DNA of 64,000 bases from Petrosia ficiformis (Eukaryota; Porifera; Demospongiae; Haplosclerida; Petrosiidae), in contig OX345636.1 of assembly GCA_947044365.1 (NCBI GenBank), forward strand, positions 28,810,466 through 28,874,465, written 5' to 3'. Positions within the stretch are counted from its first letter, which is position 1; the number at the start of each line of letters is the position of its first letter. Position numbers and translations under genes: made by a program. The notes under the pieces are model-generated. The model was not told where the DNA came from and searched no databases. It was given only the letters and a program-made list of their open reading frames with translations. This document shows, in pieces, positions 9,841-22,907 of this stretch.

Positions 9841-12190
9841 AACACATTTCTCCTTTGAATAACATTCAAATGATGTTGCAATCCTTTCCTTGTCTAGATC
9901 TTTTTGACGAAGTTGTAATGGAACATCTTCAGATCCAAGAGCAAGGGAGTTGACTATGTCCATTTCATGTATTTTGTGCTATATCTCAAAATTAGCAATT
10001 ATGATACCATACATAATTCATAGAGCTCCCCTATATATAAATGATAATAAACAAGTGTATATTGAAAAAAAAACATCCCTATCATTGCTTTACAAATTAA
10101 GTGAAATTAAATTGTCATTGTTCAAAGGTCACGCATGTTACTCTGCATGCGCATAAAATTGAGCATGTGAAGATGCACTTAGCAAGCACTGCCAAGTAGA
10201 AATACAGAACAGGCATAGAGCACAAAGGATGGAAACAGCAAAGATTAAGAAGAGTACTACTGCTCAAGCTAGAAGGCGTAGATTGAAACAACAAAGATTA
10301 TCAAGACTCCTACTACTGCGAGGCAGAGATCACTCTCCAGCATGTAAGACGAAAATCTAGTGCAAGCTCAAGTAAGTGAAAGTTTTAGCTACCAGAATTT
10401 CTACTGGTATTCGCTAATAATTATCATTTAATTGAAACTTTTGAAATAATGTATGTGTATATATCGTAATTATAAGATAATAAATTATATATCAATATAA
10501 TTATGTATTACTTTCATTTAATTTTTATTTTTACAATGTTTTTTTTTATAATTATATCCCCAGCTCTGTTTACTTGTATCTGTATGTAAATAAAACAAAG
10601 AATATAATTATTATTATTATATAAAATTACTTATTAACTAACTGTTATCATCTTAGTTTGAAGGTCCAATTTGTATTTCTTCTGATCGTAAACGTGAGAC
10701 TAAAGTGCACAGCCTTCTTCAATGTACCCAGCGTTTACAGGTATGGAAGGTCCTACAGATGACACTGACCCATGCTATCACAAAGGGAAGCCATTCCCTT
10801 TCTTGTCAAATGGTGATAATTTAATGTGATGACATTTCAGTGTCTTTATTCCAGTTTTTGTTGTCATTGTCACTGTTTTTGTGCTTTCATTAGTTGTTGG
10901 CGTCCTATTTCTTTGTGGTTGTATACCACTCCTGGTTCTTCTGAGAATCACCATATCACAGGAGATTTCACTAGCTCCACTGTAAATATTTGTTGCCAAA
11001 TAACACTTTCAGTTTTATAAGGTTGTAATATTACAACTTCCTGTTCAGAGAGGAAGTACCACACCTACTTAATAGAATACTATACTAAATCTCACTGTTG
11101 TTACCACGCCCACGCCCCAAATTACTGGACCAATGTGGTGGTGGCATGTTGTCTAGTGGTGCTTTGAGTTAGCTTAGAGCACTTTAAAAAAGTAAAAGGA
11201 GATTAGAATACCATATACCACATGCTGATGCATGTGATGTATATTCTTTGTTCATAGCTTGGTGTAGACAAAGGGATGTTGGGAGGATGAATGAACAAAA
11301 GGGTTTGCTCGTTAATGCTGTGTTTGCAGTAATTGGTGAGCAAAATTGAGGTGAGTGTTAGATTTGTTCAGTATTTAAGTAAGTTGCAAATCGCCTGTAT
11401 TCAATTGCAACGAAGGTTTTGATTTTATTGAGCGCTGAGCCATTTTAATGATTGCTGGGCCACAGCTCACAATCAGTATATTATATTCATGGTAGGTGTG
11501 GTTGGAAAATAATAAATTCATTATTTTTTCAAAAGCCCCCAGGTTAAGAAGCTTTAAGTGCTAGTAGAATCTTTTCATGTTGGTACAGCAAGTATTTTTT
11601 GTAGATCTTTCTTATATGATGGTACTGCATGTTGTCTTGAGTCCTCCTTGGCCCTTATCTCATTTTAAAATGAGCTACAGATCTTGGTGAACCACACTAT
11701 GTTCAAATAGTAAATCACTCAAACCAAGAATGTCGTATTAATATTATATGTCACATGACTACAACATGGCTGTTATACAGAGCATAATAAATTGTTATAG
11801 AAAATAAAGTTAACTATATATGACACATGACAAACAGTCACATGACTACAACATGTATAATAAAATATGTGTAGAACTAATTAATTCAATAGTAAAGTAA
11901 CCAGTCAGAAGGCAAACTCCACATCTTCAGAAAGATCCTTTAGTGAATCAACAACAGCCTTTCCTTCAATTCATCTGACGGAGTTTTGTTATGAGTACTA
12001 CTAGCGTAAGCTGCCAATTATCAGCATGTACCAATTATTGGCACCTATGTACAGCGTCTTACGATAAAAAGATTTACGAAGTATTCCAAACATGTACGGA
12101 ATAATTCTTTGTGTTTAGTTTCTCCTCGAGGTAAGTATATTTTCCTTTGTGTGTTTTGATGGATATACCAATACAGTATGCCTTGAAAAA
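9841..12190. other. Gene-poor region, at most small exon-like pieces
   Basis: AT-rich DNA with microsatellites. At 10229-10360 a short basic frame (METAKIKKSTTAQARRRRLK...) resembles the start of Helitron-type proteins but is only about 43 codons. At 10659-10740 an acceptor (cttag) precedes EGPICISSDRKRETKVHSLL and a possible donor (cag-gtatgg). Neither can be tied to a gene. The rest, about 10800-12190, shows nothing I can name. Confidence 0.4.
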
Positions 12191-12198
12191 GACAAAGA

Positions 12199-12455
12199 AT
12201 GAGACTGCACTCTAACTCTGCACCCCCTGTTCTCCAAAGAGCTGATACAGCTGGTAAGCGATCTAAAACCTCAGGTTCAGGACAGTCAGACTCTTGTGGG
12301 ACTTCATCTCCACCCTACAGTTACACAAAAAAGGCCAAGTAAATCTATGCCTTGCAGAAGTGCTAAGCGATCTAAAAGCTCAGGTTCAGCACAATCAAAT
12401 CTTTGTCAGACTTTATCTCCACAACCTGTATATCTACAGTCAAGACGAATGTTGT
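12199..12455 (+). repeat. Coding-like internal duplication (GKRSKTSGS / AKRSKSSGS units)
   Basis: A short frame from ATG 12199 reads MRLHSNSAPPVLQRADTAGK and continues RSKTSGSGQSDSCGTSSP. About 115 bp on, a near copy reads SAKRSKSSGSAQSNLCQTLSPQP. The units agree in DNA as well (AAGCGATCTAAAA[CG]CTCAGGTTCAG). A TAA separates them. This is probably a duplicated exon fragment of an unknown repeat-borne gene; no function is proposed. Confidence 0.45.
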
Positions 12456-12611
12456 GAATGTCTGATTACATACCTGGAAGATGTTAATCAAGGTACCGGA
12501 CTAGAGTGGGCCAAGTGTCCTGTGGGCGTTGGCTACACGAATGCAATGACTCTGTACAGCAGGACTTGGACAGAAAGGAGAGATTCTGTTCATTTGACAT
12601 TTTTTCATTGA

Positions 12612-15600
12612 TCATGACCAGAATCTCCTTGTTGTTATGTAGCTATATTATTATAATTGTTTTCGTAAATCTTTCATAATAATTATCATAATTAGCTATT
12701 TAACGAAATGTAATAGCATTGAAAATACATAAATAGTTAGATGAACGTAAAACATAATTCATACTGTTCTAACAGATGATATTTCAACATTGGCAGCAGA
12801 AGTCAGTAAGTGCTGATAATTGAGAATAGGAAGTTCTATTGAGTGACGATAATAAGTACATGGTGAAATATTCTGTTGACATCAAAGGTTGCCATTCAAA
12901 TATACAATGGGGTATTTTCCTGAAATTTGGCCATGATATAGCACATTTGATGACCATTGGTTCCTGTGAAAAAATGTTTTATATTGACAAGAAGATTTGG
13001 TCTATAGCGAAGGGCATTTTATACGCCGATAATTGGTAGCTTATGCTAATAGAATTACTAGCAACTGCCAAGGGTCGTCTCTAAAAGAACACGTATAGAA
13101 TTAGCTGCATGAGTGATAAATGTTGAGTGAATAATGGACCCCATGTTCACTATAAATGATTTCAATTGTCATTACTACATGTACATACCTAGAAACAAAG
13201 ATTCTGAAGGAGTCTCTCAGGGTACTAGATCTTCTTTGCTTGGAATGACAGATACTAACTGTATCACTCCGGAAAGTGGTACGTCTGACAAACCACTCAA
13301 ATTTATTCTTTCCAACATTGCATAAGCATGAAAGTAATGAAATGACCTAGTCTGGTAGTTAATTCTCTGATATGATCACCGAAAGCTTTTGTCTATATTA
13401 TCTCTGACAATTTTGTAATAGTTGCCTCAATAGATATTCCATTGATAGGACAGCACCATCAGAATTGTTATGGGTAGACTGTTTATTATCATTTATTATT
13501 ATTTTTTACTTTTGTACTTCCTGTTGTAAGTATGCACAATCACAGGTAGACCAGCACATCGCTGATGGAACATTTCCTGTTGAAAATGGTTATATATTCC
13601 AACTATTACAATTAGTATAAAGCCAATAACAACTAATTATGATGTAACGTACGAAATCTCTACATGGAGAAGGACCATATTTTATTGTGAATTTACACAT
13701 AGGGAGTGACACAGAACCACCAAGAATGACATTTACTGAATATCCTGGACAAACTTCACCATAATGTGATTGGCTTACTCCATTACATTAAGGCGAAAAA
13801 TCTTTTGTGATTTTATTGTGGAATTTGGATTGTTGTGATGGAAAATGATGCATGCATTCATTATGCAAATGTCAACTATCTGCCAAAACACTTTTTTTTC
13901 CCCTATTTTATTGTGCAGCTGGTGGTCATTGAGTTCTACTAATACAAAATCTCAGAAGCACCATATTTTATTGTACATTTACACTTAGGAAGTGACACAC
14001 AACCACCAACAATGACATTTATTGAATGTCCTGGACCAACTTCACTGCAATGTGATCAGCTTATTCTTTACAAGTACAATATGGGACTATTTAGTTAACA
14101 ACACAAATGAATGTGCTCGTGCTCAAAGGCTATAATAGATATTGTCAGTAAATTGTCATGCTCTGTTTCTGTCAATCTTTATTCTTTTGACTTGAAACTA
14201 ATATATTTTGTAGTTTCTTTACTTATGAATGCATTATATACATTTCAGCATTCCAAATAGTCTGTGAATGATTTACACAAAAATCAAACATGAGACATTT
14301 TAGAAAATATGGGAGTGAATGAGCTGTTGTCTTTCATGAATAATGAACTGAATGTCTGTTGACTATTATTTCCTTGAAGGCTGACATCTAGTATGTTCAC
14401 TGACAGCAGTATCTAACAGTAAAATTTCAATCTACAAATGTTTAAACCCATACTAAATTGCACTCCCATAGCTTTCAATACAGAATCTACACAAGTGCTT
14501 TACTTCCTGTTGTCTAAGGAACCCCTTCGTGTATACTGGTTACAAGAAGAGTGAATTATTATACATAGTTGGGTTTACGTAGTACTATTATAGTTGGTGT
14601 TAATTGATGTTGATTTTTTAATGATTATTATGCCTTAATAATAAAGAATAGAATTAAATAAAAGATATATGTACCAAAAGTGGAATACAAATTTAAATAC
14701 ATACATCAAGATATCTGACTCTACTGGCACAAGTATTGGGTGTGTGTCCACAATCATAAGCATGCACTTATCCCGTTCTATTGAAGCTTACAAATTAAGG
14801 GGTGAGTAAACCCAGAAGTGGGATGGGGAACCAAGGGGGTAAACCAGGAGTGGGATATTCGAGTTGCAAACTTCATAATAATGATAACAATTTATTATTA
14901 TTAATTATTATTACTGCACTAAACATTGTACTCCTGTTAGAGCAAATGCTTTTGAGGGTTTAGATTCAGCAAATCGAAGTATTTGACAAACTGAGCAAAT
15001 ACAGAAACATTGTACAGTGGTTTAATCAGCACTAGTACTCCTGTTCAGCTGAAATAAGGTACAGTTTTCCTTTTTAATTTGGTAGTGAACAGATCAGAGG
15101 AGGAAGCATAAAAAGAAACTTAAGGTATGGATTCTTCCAAAAATACAGCAGACGTTATAATTGTAGTGAATTATTGACTGTTGTTGCATCTTGCTTAATA
15201 TTTATATGAGATCATTACAGTGTTACACACAAAAACACTTCAAATAAAAAAGAGCAGCAGCATGATTGATCTTCAAGAAAGGGATACAGGAGATGAGCGT
15301 TTTCGAAGGTTTGAATATTCCACAGTATTAAGTATTCAACAGTTTATTTAGCAGCTTTGTGAATTCAGAATAGCACTTAACAGTGCAGAACTCGTCACAA
15401 GTGTGACAAAAAAACAACCTGGAAATCCAAAAAATCACTGACAGAAAGAAAACACTGGTGCAGTTATATAGTGCACTTACCCAAATTTATCTGATTCAGT
15501 AAATGCATGTCCAGTGTAATTATCACATTGATTGAATCTGTATGTACCACACACATGGCTTTGAAACTATATGTTTATAATAATATAATTGTTACAATAA

Positions 15601-15660
15601 TATAATCATACTTTTTAAAGTAGTAACTGTTACCCAGTACTAAGTTAAAATCAATAACTC
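12612..15660. other. Gene-poor region with one diverged direct duplication
   Basis: No gene recognised. A segment at 13671-13778 recurs at 13959-14066 (about 108 bp, roughly 80-85% alike by eye). In both copies one frame reads similarly (PYFIVNLHIGSDTEPPRMTF versus PYFIVHLHLGSDTQPPTMTF), which hints at an old coding exon, but stops and lack of splice context prevent a call. The remainder is AT-rich with no identifiable signal. Confidence 0.5.
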
Positions 15661-15664
15661 ATTA

Positions 15665-16197
15665 CTGTACATGTCAGTGAGAAGACTGAAGAAAGGACCA
15701 GTCGTCTTGCTGACTTCAGTCAATGTGGTAATGAACATATCAGTGAGGAGACTGAAGAAGAAAGGACCTGAGTTGAGACAACGTGCTAATGTACGTGTCA
15801 GTGAGGAAACCTGTGATGAGAGGTCACATATACTTCAGGTCATGCGTGATCTTGAACATGTACGTAGAGGTAGTGAGTCATCTGAAGCTAGAGAAGTTCG
15901 TCTACAGGCACTTAGAATACACTTAGAATAAAAAATCAATCTACAAGAGCCTGTACTACTCCTGTTCTTACACCACCAGTAAGTGGTGAGGAGCAAAGAC
16001 GACTTCATCAGTTATCTCAAGATTTGGAGAAATTCAGGTCTGAGATTATTGTAAGCCATAGTAATTCCTGCTTCTCGTGTCATTGCCTCACCTACCCCCC
16101 CCCCAAGGAGGATCGGATGTGACCTATGAAACAGTTGAGGACTTGATAGCGCCATTCTACTCACATCCTGATGTCCCTGAAGGTGAGTGTGTTTTGG
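15665..16197 (+). pseudogene. Helitron fragment: STPR repeats and zinc region only
   Basis: Plus-strand copy of the part of the Helitron protein that lies at about 3260-3740 on the minus strand. It shows decayed STPR units (LRQRANVRVSEETCDERS, EHVRRGSESSEAREVRLQAL) and then, in shifted frames, TPPVSGEEQRRLHQLSQDLE and NSCFSCHCLTYPP. Similarity stops abruptly in the codons for PEGECV near 16190. Premature TAAs and a C-run length change show that it is dead. It is a second, 5'-partial insertion of the same Helitron family. Confidence 0.9.
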
Positions 16198-17681
16198 TCA
16201 CAAATCATGCTCAACAGAGAGTATTCAGAGGAATAGATTAAATATACCAAGGGAAATGTTTGGACTAGACAAAACTTTACAGAATTGGACTATATTAGGT
16301 TTGGTGATTGAAGACCATGTTGTAGCACTTGTTTGATGTTTTGTATTACTATGACGAAACACAGTTAATTTAAAAATTGTGAATTTAGGTATAACAGAAA
16401 TAGATAATAACATGCGAGTGACAGACTAAGTTTATTATTTAGTAATCTGTAGTATTTTAGATTAGCAATTTTAATTGTAATGGAACTGTTGATGTGCAGT
16501 GTAATTATAAAATGCATGTATTAACAGCAGATACAATGTATGTAAAAGATATTTTTAGTTTATTTGTACATTTTGTTTTTCATTTGTGCTCTCCATACAG
16601 TGTGTGTATATATAATTATTTATAATTACATGTATTTGTAATATAAATAAATTATATTGGGTGGGGCAGCTGATAGTAATTAATTAATGCCTACTAAATG
16701 GCACCTTAAATTTGTTGATTGCTCTGATGTCATGTTTTATTGGAAGAAGTACTCTTTGCTGTACAAGTACTGTAAGCTTGTATATTGTGTATCATGATAT
16801 CAACTATTAGCAGATATGCAACCTTCGTCGTTAACACCCACATTTCAGGTTGCAATTTTGCAACCTTCGTCGCTTCTGAGTTAAAGGCAGTTAGTTTTAA
16901 ACAATACATAAAGGACAAAGCCTATGCTGTAGCTATATGTATAATCTTTTAATTTATTATGGCAAAGATACTATATTGGCTGCACCTTCCAGTGTAAAGA
17001 GTAGTGCTTACATTAAAGGTGTAAAGTGGTAGAGAAAGGTATTTTTTTGGATGGTAGAAGTGTCATTTGTCAACAGCTATATACTATACAAAACGATACA
17101 AGACTCTATTGAGATGTCATGTATACCACATGTAAGGTTCCGACGATAGTAGCCTTGTGCCAACCTATAATGGAAATACCAAGTTGACTCACAGAAAAAT
17201 GTCATACCATCCTTTCCGTGTACTGTCTTGGAATTTGAACTTACCAAAGAAGATGACAAAAGAGAGTTATTTGGATCAATCATTGGAGCATCTCCATAGA
17301 ATACAACATTTCCAAGAAAAGAGTGTGTAGTAGTAGGAAAAAGAGCTCGGAGAGACACACAACAATATGTTTGTATCACATGTTCAGATGCACCTAGTTT
17401 ATGCCCTGGTAAATGCTTCCAAGCATATCACACAAAACGGTATTTTCACTAACATTATACACATACACATACTTCTCCTGTTCACACACAATTGTATCTA
17501 TCTATTGATCTAACCTAAATAGTTATGTAATACATTATAACAATAATTATTATCCTAGTTGTTATCTATACATCACAGTAATTATAAAGCATTCATTACT
17601 TGTAAAATATAGTAATAATATGTGCAATTCCAATATATAACACCAAAATACATTAAAAAGTTTATTCATTTACAGTACATA
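16198..17681. other. Non-coding AT-rich stretch
   Basis: No gene seen. A short direct repeat GCAACCTTCGTCG occurs twice at about 16818 and 16859. Open frames here are short and lack known motifs or splice context. Confidence 0.5.
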
Positions 17682-18125
17682 CCGTATTTATCCGTCTAGA
17701 AGCCCGGGCCTCTATTTCCTAAAGGCACTTCCTTGACCAAGCAACTACACGAAACCGGCCTATATATGAGCCCGGCCTGTAAACAATCGCCAGAAGCTAG
17801 CGTGCACATATACCACGAGGCCGGGCAATGAATGACTACGCCCAGCATGTAACAAGGTGGAGCCCACTAACTATAGCGATGGCCACTGGTAGTGTCTCTG
17901 TCTACGAGAAAGAAAGTGTAGGTTGTAAGAGCTTCTCTTCTTCGTTGACATTCTGCTTTGGGCAAAATTCAGTACCGCGTGTCCTACGTCAACGTGTTGT
18001 GGGCGTGGCACTACCCGGCTTTAATTCGAGACCTGGCCTTTATTTAGTGAATAAAGTGAGAACACCCAGCCTTAAAACCAGATCTGGCTTCTATTCCGAC
18101 CTGGCCACTACTCGGGAAAATATGG
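17682..18125. mobile_element. 444-bp MITE with TA target duplication
   Basis: Ends are CCGTATTTATCCG on the left and, inverted, CCATATTTTCCCG on the right, each flanked by TA (17680-17681 and 18126-18127). The interior is clearly more GC-rich than its surroundings, with recurring CCCGGCCT/GCCCGGC words. No transposase is encoded. TA duplication and short TIRs fit a Tc1/mariner-type non-autonomous element, but the superfamily is inferred from the ends only. Confidence 0.6.
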
Positions 18126-18826
18126 TACTTACCTGTACATACATAGAATGATCCTTACGAAGTCCTATCGTGTGTCAAAAAGAACTTCTACATCCAGTCA
18201 CAACACGATCTCGAAGAGATTGAATGGTAGCAATAGTAGGATCTTTTCTGCTGCTTATGATTATGTACACAGCAGGGCTCCTACCCACACTTCCACATTA
18301 AAAAATAAAGGCCAAAAAGACAGTTGGTATACAATTCTTCTAAATTTTTGTCATTTGTACAAGTTGCTTATGAAACACCAGCCCACAACATGTTTTCGAG
18401 GTTAAAAAAGTTAACTCAATTGTGTGGGCAATTCATGCTTTTTTACTTATTACTGATCATGAGATCCTGATCATCTCAGAATCATAGAAATTGATGAAGT
18501 CATTAACAGTTAACACTGGATAAATTTCAAATGTACTTTCTTGTCTTGTACAGGAGTTTGTTATGATATAAACCGTGCCATAATTATGTAAAAACATGTC
18601 AGGCAGTTAAATAAAAATAAAAACACAACAAAACATGTAGAGACATGGTCATCATGGGCCAGCTGATATCCTTGACTTCCAATCCTGATGGTCAAACAAC
18701 CTATATGCACAAGGGGCAAAAGGTGAAAACAAAAACAAATAATATGATATTAGTGATATTACAATTTCATACACAAACTTCAAAACAGATCTGTCGAACT
18801 ACTTTCTATTTCCTACATAACATCAG
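18126..18826. other. Intergenic stretch
   Basis: No supported gene. A short segment at about 18645-18715 (exon-like, ending before gtgaaaac) may be an upstream exon of the DUF7869-like fragment that follows, but the reading frame cannot be confirmed. Confidence 0.35.
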
Positions 18827-19238
18827 TAGGAAAAGGCTTACAGCCATCAAGATTTACCTGTCAAAAAATGGTCTTAAAACCAAGGTAAGAAAAACAAACA
18901 TTCTTACCTCTTAGACTATTTTCTTCTTTAGGGTGCATGGAAATAAACACAGACAACAGGCACATGCATTGACTCGAGCTGATGTAACAAGAGCAGTCCA
19001 ATTTATTGGAAATTATGCCAAGGACCATGGCATTCTATTACCAGGAAGAATTCCAGGATATAAGAGGTGTGATCTTCAGCTCCTTCCTTCCAACACTACA
19101 AAGAAATCAGTGTGGGAGCTATATGTAGCTGCAACAGAGAGTGTACAGATCAGAGTATCATCATACAGGGCATTTCTGCTTATATGGAAAAAATATCTTC
19201 CACACATTGTCATAATTAAAGAACATCAACAGAACTGA
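18827..19238 (+). pseudogene. N-terminal fragment of a DUF7869-like transposon protein
   Basis: Two exons, 18827-18884 and 18932-19238, around a 47-bp GT-AG intron. The first reads RKRLTAIKIYLSKNGLKTK and the second HGNKHRQQAHALTRADVTRA, then PGRIPGYKRCDLQLLPSNTT and KKSVWELYVAATES. The block LLPGRIPGYKR...LLPS(S/N)TTKKSVW is, from memory, the signature N-terminus of a large family of repeat proteins in corals and sponges whose C-terminal half is DDE-like (DUF7869). Here similarity ends shortly after IVIIK at about 19215. The central and C-terminal halves are absent downstream. Function is inferred as part of a transposase. Confidence 0.7.
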
Positions 19239-19568
19239 AGAGGAGAAATCACAGGTAAAAATTACATTGATGTGCATTAAATAAAAGTTTGTTTATGTGG
19301 AAGATGGATGGATGATACCTACGGTAGGAGGCAAAAAAAAGGCCGGCATTTATACGGCTTGTCAGTAAAGCCATACTTCAGATGGCTGTTGTTTGGAAAG
19401 CCATGTAAGGAAAATGGCTATGGAATGGAAATTCAGATTGTAATGAGCGAAATTACACGTAAATACTGTATGTACGTACATTTCTGTTTACACGAAAGCC
19501 ATGACCACCCACGACCTTCCACAACTGCGCCTGTGTTACAATAGGCAAGCAAGAAAGACTCTGAAAGA

Positions 19569-20105
19569 TGACTACTGTTTTAGTGAAGTGGACTGACAAC
19601 AATTCCAGCCGATATGATGGAAAGTCTGAATATGTTTCGATGAACTCTATCATCGAGGTGAATGGAATTGAAGGTAGTTTTACTAGCGTGCAGCCAAGGA
19701 GATCATATAGTGGCAACAACAGTTTACAAACATGGTGGAATTAAAAAATGGAAGTGAATTGTTTTGGGAGATAAAAGCTCAAAGAACGTAAATGGCATTA
19801 CTCAAAAGATTTGCGAAGAAAATTCGAGGTAAATGATGAATATAACATGTCAAATAGTTTACTGTGCTCCAGATAGTGCGTAATTATTTTATAATTATTA
19901 TTGTTATGTAATTATATAATTATGTTGCAGATGGTAATATTTTGGCTATTCATTCGATTTTAGCTTCAGCTGATGACAGTCCAGTGTGTACCAGCGACAG
20001 TAGCTCTTGTAGTAGTGGAAGTGGTGTCAACAACAATTTTACAACTACTAATAATGGAGGTTGTCTCCACACTAGCAGTTTTCCAATCACTTCAGAAGGT
20101 ATGTA
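19569..20105 (+). other. Possible small multi-exon gene fragment of unknown function
   Basis: A first-exon-like frame at 19569-19742 reads MTTVLVKWTDNNSSRYDGKS, then SEYVSMNSIIEVNG. A following segment at about 19966-20100 reads SADDSPVCTSDSSSCSSGSG and ends at a clean donor (gaag-gtatgt). An acceptor-donor pair at about 20526-20580 (VCVTPSMRTASSVHGTG) may be another exon. The start (short beta-rich exon, then Ser/acidic mini-exons) resembles the gene at 29567. No domain recognised; it may be a remnant of the same unnamed family. Confidence 0.35.
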
Positions 20106-20639
20106 AAGTGCATGTTTGGTGTTGCGTGTAAACAATAGAGCCTTGAGTATTTTGGGGAAGTTGTTTCTTTGTTTTAGGGTCTCTTGTCATTAGATGTTTA
20201 ATCTTTGTCATTTACCTTGCCTACTTGAGGTGCCATTCTTTACACTTGATCCTATGTTTGTGTGCATGTGTTTAGTTGGCTAAAAGTTCCTCTGACATTA
20301 CAATAAATTAAATTTTTGCACATCCCCTTTTGTGAGTCCAAAAGGTTGCCCAATATAAGTATGACTTTTCACAGAGGCTGTCTTTACGAAAATGAAAGAT
20401 TATCAGGATTTTATAACATACATATTTTTTGTTTTGCTTGAATAAAATTCTTATGTTATAGTATGAATTTGAGAAAATTTGTTGTGTGGATATTCCGAAA
20501 AAATTCTGTTTTTCTATTCTTGCACAGTTGTGTGTGTGACACCAAGTATGAGAACTGCTTCCTCAGTACATGGAACTGGTAATGATTCTATGAAGACTAT
20601 GCAAGAAGGTATTTCACACGAGCTCATTGATTCAAATAT

Positions 20640-22180
20640 GTTTAGGAAGTTCATTTTATTCAGAGGCGGATCTATGGGGGTCCAGGGAGGGCAAAGCCAC
20701 CCTAAAAGTATGCAAGACGCCATTTTGACAATTATAATAACAATTACGAGTCGCTGTGAACCTGCCATTGCACACAGATGTAAGAAACTTCGTCAGTTAA
20801 ATGTTACAATACAAGTATGTATGTTTAATTAAGAGCACCAGCTGTTTACTTGTAAAAACTAATTGCTATCTCTATGTCAAAGGCTTCAAAGGCAAAACAG
20901 CTTATTTTGTTTGACTGTGGAAGTACACAGGTTTATTAAATGTAATTTTTTATTTAAAACAAAAATTCAGGTGATGACACTGGTATAGCAGCTAGGCTTA
21001 ACAACGACACTTGACTCTTTGGTAGCCTTCAGGAACTATCTTTACTTGTGTCAACCAGCATACAATACACTTTACCAGCTAGCACACATATCCCTGACAA
21101 CAGCAGTCACTAGTGTAGAAAGTGAACCGTTCGTTGATCCTTCTCTGCTCTGAATTGTTGTGCACTGAAAATGATAAGCACACACCTTATTAGTTACATT
21201 TATAATCATTTATTAATAACTAATGACCACACCTTCTAATTGCCCACCTAAAAATAAAATTCTAGTTAAGTGAGTAACATACCCGAGTGTAAATAGAAAC
21301 GGAATCTTACGAGATCTATGCGATATTACCGCGTCAAACTCGTGGGATCTCGGTAGCGGGACCTCATAATCCCGCCACACCCCTTCAAATCTCAACACAG
21401 ATTGGACGGGATTTTGTCGAGGCGCTAACTGCAAGGTATGTGTTGTGATTTAAAAGGGACTAACCCCAATGAGCGTGGGTGTTAGTCTCAATTTCTTTTT
21501 TTACTGCAGAATTCAATTCTGTACCTTTGAAACCATTTTTTTATAAATATACTTTCTATCAAATTTGCATTTAGTTTTTGAGATATTTATACTGCAAACT
21601 TTAAAATCTATGCAAAGTCATCAAGATTGATTGTATTAGCAAAACAAAATACATGGTTGCAAACTGCTATTGAAGAACAATAAAGTTACAAAGAGTTTTT
21701 GTTCGTATGGCCTTTAGTTTTTGTTCAAAACGATAATAAAAACACCAATTTCTGCCAGTGGAATTTCTCATTCGTTTTACACTTTCTGAACAAAAATGCC
21801 TCATAACTTTTGAGATATTATACTAGTATATCTTCTACATATTTCGTCTCTGCGAAATTTAAGCTTATGTATGAGTTGTGTGGCTTGAAATGGTACGTGT
21901 GTTTCTTGTTCAAGAATCCACCATTTTTGTTATAAAATTTTGCTTTTCATCCACCATTTTATTGAAAACTTTGTATGTCTATCATAAGACAGTGATGACT
22001 AAATATTACTAAATATTCTAATATTACTGGGAGGGTTTATACGGTAATATCGACTAAAGCAAGAAAAGAAGATCCCACTTTCATAGCGTAAATTACAACT
22101 TCAAAAGATTTTGGAGAATAAGAAGGTAATTGTGATACATGTATAGTACACATAGAACAAGTATTGTAGACAGGGCTCTA
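20640..22180. other. Non-coding stretch with one GC-rich island
   Basis: No gene recognised. At about 21290-21430 the DNA is CG-richer than its surroundings and contains a hairpin-forming GCGGGA...TCCCGC element (about 21355-21378). It does not fold like a tRNA and has no clear ends. Confidence 0.4.
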
Positions 22181-22189
22181 CTATAATTA

Positions 22190-22445
22190 CCCTTAAGGAA
22201 AAGGGGGTATGTAGCAGGTGTGTGTTCAGCCTGTACATACTGTAAACATACTTCTTGCAGGCATGTAGCAGGCAAGGATGGAAAATACTATGTATTTAGC
22301 AGGCTTCTGACAGGCTTAGGTAAATATAAGGCTTGAAATACTAAGTATGTAGCAGGCTTGTGACAAAGTTTAAATATAATTCAAGCCTGTCAAAAGCATG
22401 TTACATACTTGGAGTATGTAGCATGTTTGTGACAGGCTCAAGTTT
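22190..22445. repeat. Cluster of TATGTAGCAGGCTTGTGACAGG-like units in both orientations
   Basis: Four or more imperfect copies of a unit resembling TATGTAGCAGGCTTGTGACA follow each other (about 22205, 22255, 22290, 22350 and 22418). One copy is inverted (AAGCCTGTCAAAAGCATGTTACATAC at about 22384), giving stem-loop potential. No protein is implied. Confidence 0.6.
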
Positions 22446-22907
22446 TCAAAAATTAATTATAATTATAGACAAGTCAGTGTTCAAAACAGTGAATTTATAA
22501 TTATTATTATATAATACATCTATGTACTAAACAAATTCTGTGTGTTTATATAATTTTAAAGGGGAGAGTACCTAGCTGCATAGATGTTGCTCCCATGTAA
22601 CACTGTAAGATAATTATTACTGTGTATAATACTTACCATCTTTGTAAGAGCATCTCAGAACACCAGTGTAACATTGGTTATCTCAGAGTATAATGGCTAC
22701 TTGCCGCCCTCCTCCCATTGATCACAGTGGGAAGGGCTAGCTATGCACTGTTATAAAACTGGTAACAGTTGTATAATAAACAATAATTATTATCTTCATA
22801 ATTATATTGTTATGATTCTAATTATACATATGGTTAGTCAGTTTCATGAACAGACAACAAACAACATTTCAGGTTGAAATGATATGTTTACACATTTTGT
22901 TATAATA

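Noticed and set aside
17828..18151. Plus-strand frame of 107 codons
   Set aside because: Lies almost wholly inside the 444-bp MITE and has no known motif.
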